Source of the DNA: Microdochium bolleyi
Taxonomy: Eukaryota; Ascomycota; Sordariomycetes; Xylariales; Microdochiaceae
DNA length: 64,000 nucleotides
NCBI GenBank assembly: GCA_001566295.1
Contig: KQ964259.1
Coordinates: 248,001 to 312,000 of the forward strand
Reading direction: 5' to 3'
Below are positions 34,127 through 44,604 of the stretch, piece by piece (position 1 is the stretch's first letter; every line of letters begins with the position of its first letter). The notes beneath the pieces were generated by a model that searched no databases, was not told the DNA's origin, and saw only the letters and a program-made list of their open reading frames with translations. Both the position numbers and the translations under genes were made by a program.

Positions 34127-35334
34127 TGTGGAGTGACGTGTGCGGTTCACTGCTGGATCAGCTTGCGGCATGGGGGAGAGCGAGGCTTCTCATACTGGGC
34201 TGGGTCGGCGGGAGGAAAGAGCTATTTATCGGGCAGGCATGACTGCGGACCTTGGCGAAGGTAAGGAAGGCATGAGGGGTGGTTTGATTGTCACGATCAG
34301 TCCATCAATGCCAACCCCTGTGCCGGCCGGTTCGTATAGCCCCTGCCCCCCTGCGGCGGCACATGGGGTCGATCCAGGCACAACCCACCGCGAGCCGGCA
34401 TGTGCAGCGTCTCCGGCGGTGATCCGCACTCCAAGCTGCCTAACCCGGCGGCGGGCACGCATTATTGTCGCTGCCGGCTTCGCCAACACGAGGAGCCGGG
34501 GTTGCGATAGCCCTTGGCGGCCAGAGGCACTCTCCACAACTTGGCTGCCGACCTGCCAGTTGCTGTCAATGGCACTTCCCTCCCCGGGATTCGGCAAAAG
34601 GCCAGGCACGTTTCCTCCGCAGTGTGGCTGGGCGCTAACCACGGTCCGCTGCACCACTGCAGGCGCCGGGTGCTTTTCTTTCTTTGCTCTGCCGTGCGTC
34701 GACGTCATTTCCACGCGGGGTGGAGCATTAGAGGTCCTGGGTTTCTGGGGAGCAACCCAGCCACAAGCCCGCTTCCATCTCTGTTCCGTCGTCGGCACCT
34801 CGTATCGCTCAAGGGAAACATTACTTTCCACCTGCATTGCGTTGAATATTTCAATACGCTGGAAGGCGGTCCCGACTCAGAGGAGTCAAAGCACAAGACG
34901 CGGGTCAAAACTCTGGGCGCGCGATCGGCGCCAGAAACAGCTCTAGGGCGTGGGCGAGCCATCAGTCATCCCCAGCGACACGAGGGATCTGCCAAGAAAA
35001 GAAGTCCACCACCACGCACCTCGAGTAATCACATCTGGCTCGCCGAAGTGTCATGACTAGCGGGGTTTGCAAAAGACCAGCCTGAGGAGAAGAGGGGGGT
35101 TACCCCGAGTAAACCATCATCACCGGCATCCTGTGTGCTGCGCAGAGGTCCCAATCGCTCCTGGACAGTGGTGTCCGTGAAAAGCAGTAGCCCCATTTCG
35201 TACATTCGCCCGCAGATTCCCGATTATAGCACGAGAGGTATCCAGGCTCCTTTCGTTCCTTGCTGAACCTTTTCCAATTAATGTTATCCGGCCTAGAGTC
35301 AGGCATGCTTCATTTTTCTGACAGCTCATCATAT
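34127..35334. other. Intergenic, protease promoter
   Basis: 1.2 kb between the homeobox gene stop and the protease start, both on the minus strand. Long open frames on either strand here look like composition effects; no domain recognised. Confidence 0.45.
34222..34231 (-). promoter_or_regulatory. Possible TATA-like element of the aspartic protease gene
   Basis: An AT-rich GATAAATAGC on the coding strand, about 100 bases before the start codon in otherwise GC-rich DNA. Position fits a core promoter; unproven. Confidence 0.35.
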
Positions 35335-38300
35335 TCACCAGTGCGGCTGCGTCGCATAAGGCAGCACCGCAGCGCCCGGGGAGTCGCGAGACGAACGCGC
35401 CGTCGCTGCCGCCGCTGCCGCCGCTGGCGTCCCCGGCGTGGCCCCAATATCATTAGTGCTTCCCCCCAGCGGCAGTGCTGCTGCTGCTGCTGTTGCTCCC
35501 GCAAGTGTTCCCGCCGGTGCTGACGTCAAACCTGGCGCTGTTGTTATCATTGCTGGTGCTGTTGTTGTCGTTGCTGCAGACAGCATCGCCGGTTCAATGA
35601 TGCCATCGGGCTTGCCACCGCTGGTGGTACCGCTGTCGGGGCACGGTATGCCGACGAGCTTCTTGAAGTCCAGCAGCCACTCCGGGTTATCTGCGGGCGT
35701 CTGATTCCAGGGGTCGTCGCTGTGACAGATTCGGGCATAAGGTCAGTGTCGCGTATTCTTGTCTAACGCGAAACAGGAGAGGGAATGAATGGGGGAGAGA
35801 AATTCACATACTCGTCATAGTCGATCCACCGCGCCTGGTACTGGAGCTCGTCGTCCGACGGCACGTGCCGGTTCGGGTTGTTGGGCGACATGCACATGGC
35901 CACGAAGCGGTACAGCTCCTTGGTCAGGTGCCGGAACCCGAGCTCCTGCCACGCGATGGGCACGTGGAAGCCCGGCATGCCGAAGTCGCCCGGGTTCTCG
36001 GCGAGCAGGAGCGGGGGGCTGTCGAGATGGTGCGCCGCGGTCGTCGGTGGCTGTGTTAGTGGTTGTGTTCCTGGTTGTGGCTGTGAATGGGAGTGTGGCG
36101 GTAGTTGTTCTAGCGGTGATGATTGTGGCAGTGGTTGTTGTTGCTGTTGTTGGTCGGATTGTGGTTGTGGCGGCCCCGAGAAGAACATGTCCGCCGGCTC
36201 GAACGGCTTCAGCGCAGTCATTCCCCCCCGCGCGCGAGCTTCGTGATACGAGCCCATGTGGTTAAATGGAGTGAAGCTCGGGGGAACCCACGCCCGCTGC
36301 TCCGTCACGCCCGGATCGATATCGTTGATACCGCCGTCAACTCCACCGAGCACAGGGGGGAAGTCATGCATCTGCAGCGCCCCATCGCCTCCATCACCTG
36401 TCGAAGTGTCCATAAATGTCGACAGAATCATGGCGTCCGCAGCTCCACTCGCCGCACGCTGCTGGAACGGCACGAGCCAGTCGGTCGAACCGGCAATCAG
36501 CGTCGAGAGGAACCCGTAGAACCGCTCCGACGGCCGGGCGGCGGCCTTCTCGGCGCGCTCGACGACGAGCGTGGCCTGGTGCTGCAGCTCCGCATCCGTC
36601 GCGGGCGGGAGGCCCTGGACCTGCCTGGCTGCGACGTAGCGCAGGAGCTCCTGCTCGAACGGGCAGTCCTCAAAGATGCTCTTCTTGCCGTGGATGCGCA
36701 GTTGGCTCATGCGCGCCTTGGAGACCCAGTTCAGGGGCTGCATCTTGGCCTGCTCGGTAATGGCTGGGTTCGAGAGGAGCAGGAGGTCACGGAGCCAGGA
36801 GTTGATCTGCCTACCGCCGCCGCCACCGCCGCTGCTCTCGTCTGCGAGTCTGTCGAAGCCCGCGCTGCCACCTTGCTGCTGCTGGTGCGGCGGGGAGTTG
36901 GCCTCGGAGCCAAAGATGATGCAACAGCTCTCGTATTGCAGGAAGTCGTCCTTGTAGAATTTGCCGCGTATCCCGATCGTCTCGTACGGCGCGTTGCCCT
37001 CGACGTAGTACCGCAGCTCCGACTTGATGAGCTCGTACGAGCTCGTGATGCCGGCATCGAACTGGGGCTCAGGGGAGCCGGTCAGTGCCACGTTCAAGGG
37101 CATCGGCGTGTTGCGCTCGTAATGGATGAGGTCTGTAGAATGTCTGTCAGCTCTGGCCATGATACATACTGATGTGGGTTCTTGTGCTCATGCTGAGTTA
37201 GCGCCCGCGAGCAAAGGGTCTTACAGGGAGGCATGGCATTCTCGAGCATCTCAAGCACCGCCGGCTCGAATCCCCAGTTGCCCTTCCAGTTGGCCATGGT
37301 CGTGCCGGCCTTGAAGTGCGCGGCTATGTGGTTGAGCCGCGCGTTCCATGTGTCCATCGTCTGGTCGCAGAAGCCACAGCGCGAGTGCAGCTTCTCGGTC
37401 GAGACCTTCCAGTGGTCCATCTGGGGCGCGAGGAACGCCGCCTTGTGCACGAGCTTGAGGTGCTGCACGAGGTGGTCCTTGCGGAAGAAGGTGCGCTCCC
37501 GCAACGACTTGTCGACACACATGGCGTGGTTGTGGCCCAGGAGATGCGCTTCGTCCGGGTTCGGCGCGCCGCAGTAGACGCACGACATCTCGACCGTGAC
37601 CGGGTCAACGACCGTGGACCCCGTGGGCGAGCACACCCACTGGTCGAGCGAGAGGTGCATCGTCTTCTCGTGGCGCTGCCAGTCGTACTTTGTCTTGTAC
37701 GTTTCCGGACAGAAAGTGCACTGGTAAATGTGCTGCGGGAGGAGCAGCGTCGTGTTGCCCTTGGCGCCAGCCTGCGGGTGGCCCCTCCGGCGGTTCGCAC
37801 TACGGCGCCGCCGTGAGCCCATCTCTTTGAGCCGCTTGCGGAGGCGCATCGAGTCCTTGGAGTCTCCGGAGTATGCCGAGCTCGAGGACCCCCGGCTTGA
37901 ATTGGACGTCTCGACGCTGCTGACGGAGCGCGACTTGCCGCGGAGTCGCGAGTAGTTGCCCTCGTCGTCAAAGTTGCCGATGTAGGTATCGTCAGAGGCA
38001 GAGGACACGGCGTTTGCAATGGCTGTCGCGTTGGCCGGCTCGTGCTCGGGCGGCGAGTTCTCCCAGCGCTCAAGCGGGTTCATGCCCTCCATGAGCAGGA
38101 CGGACTTCTCGAAGCGGCTCCTCTCAAAGGGGATTGGGGTGGCTCGCCGTGATGGCAGGGCCATGCCCGCTGTCCTGGCGCCGTCATTGCTCCTCTCGCT
38201 GGCGGGGGTGGAGAGGCCCGAGTTGGGCCCCGAGCCGACGGTCGTCCTGCGGCGGGTGTTTGCGAGCCACATGAGGATCTGCTTCTTCTTGAGCCCCGTG

Positions 38301-38791
38301 GCGGCCTGGAGCATTTCGAGATCCTCGGTGTTGGCAAAGGGGTGGGCCTCGTGCTGGGCGAACCAGTCCTTGAGGGTCTTGATGGCCTCCGGGCCGAAGT
38401 TTGCGCGTGTCCGGGACGAGTTGCGGGAGCCTCCTCCGGCGGCGGCGGGTGGCGGCGGGGGGAAAGCAGGGTGGGTGGGTGAGAGGGCACTCAGCCCCGG
38501 GGTCGCGCGCCGGCTGCTGGCATGGCCAGCGTGTCCAGCATGGTAGACGGGAGTACCGCCGCGGACTGGGACGTCGGCGACGAGAGGTGTCGTGACTGGT
38601 GCTGCTGCTGCTGCCGGGGGCGAGACGGCCCCGAGGTCGGCGCTGGGCCGGGCTGACTCGTTGGCCCACGAGGACAGCCAGGCGTCGAGGTCGGCCGTGT
38701 CGGCGGGGGGCAGGTCGAAGCCCGGGAAGGCGGCAGAGGGCTGAGGCTCAAAGGGCGACCACGGCGTCGCCTGGCCCGAGTGGTCGTCCAT
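35335..38791 (-). CDS. Homeobox plus C2H2 zinc-finger transcription factor, 1090 aa
   Basis: A nuclear DNA-binding regulator. Exons 38791-37225, 37132-35812 and 35719-35335 with two 92-base GT/AG introns close to 1091 codons. The homeodomain is at about residues 125-183, with W175, N178 and R180 in MWLANTRRR, and looks like the TALE/KN type (…HEAHPFANTEDLEML). C2H2-type fingers follow: YQCTFC … RHEKTMH, CVYCG … LGHNHAMC, RKDHLVQHLKLVH and CGFCDQTMD … HIAAHF. Intron 1 restores NAMPPYLIHYERNTP, a block common after the fingers in this family. The third exon, DPWNQTPADNPEWLLDFKKLVGI, is also conserved in type, then ends in low-complexity Ala/Thr. Gln- and Pro-rich stretches lie between. The frame is open upstream to 39022, so the N-terminus could be longer. 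Confidence 0.9.
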
Positions 38792-39335
38792 GGCTGCGGG
38801 TGCGTGGTGTGCGGATGTGCGGTGGTGGCGAGGGAGAGGGAGCGACGTCGACTTTTCCGGGCCAGCCAAGTGCAGGTGGGATGGATGCTCGTGCATGTGG
38901 AGGTGCCTGTGGGTGTGGATGCCCCGATGCGGGCGGCAGAGTGGAGCCCGGCTCTCCGCATTGGAAGCACACAAAGAACGAAGTAGAGTCAATGTTGTGG
39001 CATACTCCTGCTGACTAACCACCGTATACTCCCCGGCATTGCCAGAGGCCCAAAAACGACTACAGGACTGATATCTCCATTCGTGCTAGTAATACTGCCA
39101 TAGCAGGTGAGCTCACCTGACTCGGTCCCAGATCTTTGTCTGACTTGTTGTTCCACATGTCCAATCATTCCGGTACTTACTCGTTATCTCTGTTAATTGA
39201 CCCGATATGGAAAACCGGGATCGCTGCTTCTCTTTATTTGCGGCTCTTAATGCTCCAATGCTCAACGACAGGTTTCCAAGGTCCAGTGATTATACCCCTC
39301 GCCTGCTCACACGCCACCCTGCATCGCCAGAACTA
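38792..39335. other. Intergenic, homeobox gene promoter
   Basis: 5' flank of the homeobox gene, overlapping the 3' flank of the membrane protein gene. Nothing else recognised. Confidence 0.45.
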
Positions 39336-40583
39336 TCATCCCCTATACTGCCCTGACGTAGCCGGCATCTCATACGCCATCGGGCCCGTGTAAATCTCCT
39401 GCGCCGCAGGCTCCCTCGACGCCATCTCCGGCGGCGCCATGTAGCCTTGCTGCTGCTGCTGGTACTGCGGTCCCGGCGAGCTTCCGCCCGAGTGCCACGC
39501 CGTCGAGTGCGCCGATGATGAGACATCGTGCTGCTGCACCAGCAGCCCGTCCTTGCCGGGGATCGCCTGGTACCCGTAGCCGCCGCCGCCGCCGCCGTCA
39601 GACGAACTGGAGAGCTCCGTCTTGGGCCCGGACAGGCTGCCCGCCGACAAGTCCGCAGCGGCAGCAGCCTGCTTGCGACGCGCGACGACCAGCATGATCA
39701 GCCCTGCGACTGCGAGTACGGCCGCGGCCGCGATCCCCACGCCCCAGCCGGCTTTGGCACTGGGCGAGAGGTCCGAGGCGGGTGCGGATGCTGCGGCGTC
39801 CGAGCCGGGAATCACGGTCGATGGCGCGGGGAGTGTGGTGCCTGCGGTGCTACCTGCGGTATGTCAGTCTCTTTTGACCCTGTGCGGAACGGTGCTCCTG
39901 AGGCAAGGTTTTGAGCGGATAAGGTAGGTACTCACTTATGCTGATCGTTTTAGCCACGGTCATTGTTGAGCCCTCCGTTGTCGTGCTGGTGCTGGCACTA
40001 GTGCTGGTTCGGGTGCCCAGTCCAGTACTCGTACTGCTCGCCGCCGGCTTGCTACTCGTGCTTGGCGGATCGCCAGGCCTGCCCTGGTTGTACAGCTTCC
40101 ACGGCAGGCCGTCGCACTTGGCGTCGTCGTCCTTGTTCTCAAGGTGGAACCAGCACCCGTTGATGTCGAGCAGGTCGACCGTGTACTCCTGCGTGCCGGT
40201 CGCGGGGACCGATAACCGGGAGTATTTCACTGTGCAGAGGAGGCCGTGTCAGTCAGCAGAAAGACGAAGAAGTATTTTTCTTGAGGGGCAACCTCGACAC
40301 AGGAATGAAGGCAAGGAAACGAGGTATGTATGAAGAAGAGGAGGAGGCGGCTCATACATTGTGGAGTGTTCCCTCCTGTCTCGTGGCACCACATGTTCAG
40401 CCGGGGACTACTGAATGTCGACTCCCACTTGACCTCGATGACGTCGCCATCCCGGAAGACCTGGTCGAGCGTGTCCGGGTAGAGAAACTTGCCGCTGGCG
40501 CCGGCGACGAGGTTCCCGGTGCTGCTAAGGACCAAGGACAGCGCAGCTAACGTTTCGAGCCGGAGGCGTGTCAGGTTGAACAT
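39336..40583 (-). CDS. Single-pass membrane protein with Ser/Thr-rich ectodomain, 345 aa
   Basis: Exons 40583-40358, 40229-39936 and 39853-39336 close in phase. The protein has a signal peptide (about residues 1-29) and a small ectodomain with paired cysteines and tryptophans (W-E-S-T-F…M-W-C-H-E-T and NGCWFHLEN…AKCDGLPW). A long Ser/Thr stretch, probably O-mannosylated, follows, then one transmembrane helix (GVGIAAAAVLAVAGLIML) with a basic VARRK stop-transfer, and a cytoplasmic tail with a Gln run. This layout resembles fungal cell-surface sensors such as Wsc or Mid2 types, but no WSC domain is present. The ectodomain type recurs in fungal membrane proteins of unknown function. The role is not assigned. 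Confidence 0.8.
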
Positions 40584-42469
40584 GACGGGCCAGGTGTTGA
40601 GCGCGCGCGCGGTTTCTTCTCGTCAGCCTGGTCTGGTTCTGTGGTCCTGGGGAGAGATCCGTGGACGGGTTCGTGGGGGCGGTGCCTTCGAGACCTCTTA
40701 TCTAGAACTCGCCGCCGAGGGACTGGCTGATGATCGTGGGTCGTGGCAAAACTGGGAGGGCATGAGTTGGGGTCGACGATCGTGGTGGAGAGTGGGGGCC
40801 ACACAGCTTGAAAGAAGGAAAGAAAGGATTTATGATCGGAGCAGCAATGCCGACGGAGCAGCCAGCGGGACGTGCGTGGAATCACATAGCTCGAGTCCTT
40901 GGCGATATCGTCGCTCCAGGGACAGCCACATGGTGATTGGCTGTGTTGTACGAAGGCAGGGGACTGTTGCTGGTTATTGTGGTTCTGCAAGGCACGAGGG
41001 TTACCGCTGGGCAAGGGTCCTGCTGGGCGGGTGAGGGTGTCTGCTTCAGAAACTGCATTGCTACGCTACACAGTATGCTGGACAAACCTGCATCTACTGC
41101 GTAGATCTCCATCCTTGTTGATACTGAAGACGCATATGTGTACGGCACTCGCAGCTCGGAACGCGCTCCCGCTTCGGAGGTCAACAGATGTCATGTTCGC
41201 CTACAGATGCACATGGCAGGTAGTGCAGACAGCGGCCACGGAATGGTCCATTTTGAACAGGACAGGTCAGTCATCACGACCGACATTGCTAAAGCTGCGC
41301 GGCCAACAAGGACAAGGACCGCAATACTAGCGTGGTCTGGCCGGCCCTTGGCACGGCATCTGGGTACTGTTCCCGGAGGTGGCTTCGAGCTCGGGCAGAC
41401 GAGGACCGTAGCACGGGAGGCTGACAGAACACATAATCATGGATGGGAAAAGACTCCGCACATCACCCAGCGTAGGTATGGAAGTTCGAAAGTTTTCCCC
41501 GGAGAACGGGCCCACGTGCCATGGGCCCAGCTTGATGAGAGATGAGATGCAACCGCGCGCCGGGAGCTCGCTGTGTAACCGCCCCCTGGTCCGCGGACCT
41601 GCAGCACAGCCTCATCTCGATCGCACGTCCGGCCCCTGGCAGCTTTTGGCCCGTCTGGTAGGTATGGTAATGGTAGTTCCAACTTCTGCGTATAGGTGCA
41701 AGCTGGCATCCTCGCCGTGATCCTAGTTGTGCCACCTAATCGTTAGGGTCAGGCCCAAATGGTGCAGAAAAATGGATGAGTCTCTGAGAGAATAGGGCAC
41801 ACTTATGGAATTGGTTAATGTATAATTTACACCCCTTCGGTCTCGTTATACTTACGGTGAAGGATTCACCGGTCTATAGTCGTCACTTACTTCATTGCTA
41901 GCATTGCGCAACCTAGGTCCTGCTTCGACCCAGCGCCGGGCGTACCGACTCAGCCGCGGTTCCCAGGCCACTACGCGTATCTATCAGGCTGAAGTCAGCA
42001 ATTTAAAGCAGCTGCCTGCCAGCAGAATGATCTCCGCCGTTTGAGCAAGGTCACTAATCGTAGAATTTGCTATCTCTGGTCGAGGTGAGTAAGCATATTC
42101 GCTCGGCGGGCGATGCTACTATTTAGATGAGTTGGCGGCACGAGCCAAAGAAAAAACGTAGAGCTCACTTTCACCTTGAGGTGCTCATTTTGGCGCAAAC
42201 CGGAAAAGGTTTAATCATGCACTTCCTCTGTCGAGTCCCTCGGTTCACGCCATTCCATAAGCACTTCTCCTCAATGTGCGCTAGCCTCAACTTCCTCTCT
42301 GCTGTATCATTATCTTGAAAACTACAATTTCGTGTTCCTCAATTCCTAGTTTCCTAGACTGCCTCAACACTGCTGATCCTCTTGAGCCGTAGCTACCTTC
42401 CCCCCAACTCCCTTGCTGGAAACACCCAGACGTGTCATAATGATCCCACTTCCAATCCTACCCACGTAC
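40584..42469. other. Intergenic, 1.9 kb
   Basis: Promoter of the membrane protein gene on the left, then an AT-richer part at about 41750-41900 and the 3' flank of the esterase gene. No gene recognised. Confidence 0.45.
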
Positions 42470-43342
42470 TTAACCAAGCTTGCTCCGGATGAAGGCGAGC
42501 GCCTGGTTGCCGTACTTGTTGACGTACTGCTGGTGCGAGTTGGCGTCGTTGCCGGTGCAGCAGTACGGATCGGTCGAGTCGCAGTACGACTGCATGATGC
42601 TCGTGTTTGCCGGGGAGCACTGGAAGCCCTGGGGGCGGGCGGCGAACTGGGGCGCAAGAACAGAATCGAGTCAGCTTTACCGCCTGGAAAACTCCTTCAA
42701 CTCACAGAATGGGATTCAGGGGCTTAACCTACGCCTTGGGCACGGCAGGTGCCGGGGCCCTGGTGGGACGAGACTCCGTAGCGGAAGCGCGGGTCGCCCA
42801 TGAAGACCACGGCCTTGACCGCCGCGAGGGCGGATCCCGACAGGGTGGAGCCGGCACCTCCGCAGAGCGCGTTATCTCCAATCTGAGCACCCTGGGAGTA
42901 TCCGATGTAGACAATCTTGGTGTTCGGGCACTGGCGGTTGAAGTTGGTGATGGCCTGCACGACGGCGGTGGTTCCCTGGGCTTGCTACAACGTTTAACCA
43001 ACACCACGCGTTAGCCAGACCCGCAAATACAGATGTTTAAAAACCCTAGCCCGGTAACAACGCCTGAAAGATCGAGTAGAGAAATCTTACGGAGTTGTCG
43101 TAGCTGACGCCGCCGCACGAGGACTGGCCGCCGCAGGCAGGGTACGAGATGGCGGCGGAGGTGCTGCCCGGGTACGCCTGGAGCACACGGTTCACGAGGC
43201 CCTGGGAGGTGCCGTAGCCGGGAGGGGTCGTGGTCTCGCGGGCGCCGAAGACGTGCACGCCCGGGCAGCTCTGGCGGGCCTCGAGGGGGCTGGCGGTGCC
43301 CGCGGAGGCGGCGGCGAGGAGGAGGGCGGGAGTGAACTTCAT
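42470..43342 (-). CDS. Secreted CE5 esterase (acetylxylan esterase/cutinase family), 226 aa
   Basis: Exons 43342-43091, 42984-42733 and 42646-42470 (84, 84 and 59 codons including stop), GT/AG introns in phase 0. A signal peptide is followed by a short propeptide ending near EARQ, then SCPGVHVFGARETTTP and ACGGQSSCGG, which are typical of acetylxylan esterases rather than true cutinases. The nucleophile is Ser114 in GYSQGAQ, the acid Asp194 in STDPYCC and the base His206 in NDANSHQQY. Ten or so cysteines fit an extracellular disulfide-bonded enzyme. It should remove acetyl groups from xylan. No cellulose-binding module is attached. It is the first of several esterase or glycosidase genes in the next 20 kb. 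Confidence 0.93.
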
Positions 43343-44604
43343 GGTTACGGAGGAGGTGTGCGGTGGAAGGTCGGTGGGGATAGAAGGCGCGGCCACTAGA
43401 TGAGTTGCAGCTTGCAGCTTGGGTCTCTTTCAAGGAGCAGGTGGGAGACAAGGCAGCGATGTCCTGTTATATACGCATGGCCCCTTTGCCCCCCTGACGC
43501 TGTGGGGAATGGGGTGTTCCGACTTGACGATCGTCAATTCACCGAGAGCCTGCCTTGTCATTGGCACGGACGACAGGATGTGACCATGGACGAGAGTGCT
43601 TAGACCACAATGTATAGCGTATCTTTTTTGCCTGAAGGGCCACGCGCGGCAAATGGCACGCATGAGGTCACACTGCGTCCCGATTAGGAACTGTCTCGCA
43701 TACGGAGCCTCCGTCGAAACGTGGGGCGTTAATCTACCCCAGATTCGGAGCGCGAGAGCCAGGGCCAGTCATTAGTCACGGACACGTGCGGGTAATTCGG
43801 CGGATAAAGAAGACGGGCAACTCCAAAATATGACATTCGATGATTCTCGCTGCAACGATTTTCTCATGGATCTTTGGATGATCCGTCAGGCCGATGTGAC
43901 CTGGATGAGCATTGATATGTCCCGCGGTAGTCTAGCAGTCATGAGCCTGTTCAGCCTGAGGTACCTAGCGTGGACGGGGCTCATCCCTGTTCGGAAGCGG
44001 ATGTCAGCCACCGCTTCCCTTCGTGGTGGTGCGGAGCACAAAGCTTAGCAACCGTGGGCCACCGGAATATCGTCCGGGTCAAGCATGCCGGGTCGTGACC
44101 GCTACTGTAGGATTTCGGTGTTGCGCTTGGTCCGCTCAATGGGAAATCTCGTTCATCAATGATTCAGTATTTCACAAGAAAGACCAGTGCCATCCACTGT
44201 GCGCGAGCTCATCCAAGCTCACACGATTTCCCGTCTGACCAATACCGCGTTGCTCCTTTAGCCTGTGCCGGTCGTACTCGGTCTTAAACCAAACAAGTCT
44301 TCAGGTTTAATTTGGATGCATGGATATACAAAGCGGCGGTGGTAGTCATATTCTGTGCACAGGGTCGACCTGGTACACTTCATGGCGAGAGTCAAATATA
44401 CTCTAGGGTAGTGTTACACAGTCCGACACACCGCAATCTTAGGCCGCTACGAATGTTAGTGTGCACTGCTACGTTGGCCGCGTGGCACTCACTCGATTGC
44501 CCGTGCCCCTAGGACTCATCAAACCCTGATAGGCTCCCTTGTGTCCGCGAGGCTTGCGAGCTGCGAGGCGCCACGCAGATGGCAGAGGTGTGAGTCCCGC
44601 AGCA
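43343..44604. other. Intergenic, CE5 promoter
   Basis: 1.3 kb between the regulator stop and the CE5 start (both minus). It holds the TATA element listed separately; no gene seen. Confidence 0.45.
43466..43473 (-). promoter_or_regulatory. TATA box of the CE5 esterase gene
   Basis: TATATAAC on the coding strand, 124-131 bases upstream of the start codon. A typical place for a TATA element in an inducible fungal CAZyme gene. Confidence 0.5.

Noticed and set aside
33566..34264. A 232-codon open frame opposite the aspartic protease
   Set aside because: Gly/Val/Asp-rich antisense shadow without any motif.
34140..34946. A 268-codon plus-strand open frame between protease and homeobox genes
   Set aside because: No motif, no intron pattern, and an overlapping minus-strand frame of equal quality; probably composition-driven.
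36123..37172. A 349-codon plus-strand open frame
   Set aside because: Antisense to exon 2 of the homeobox gene, starting in the complement of a Gln run.
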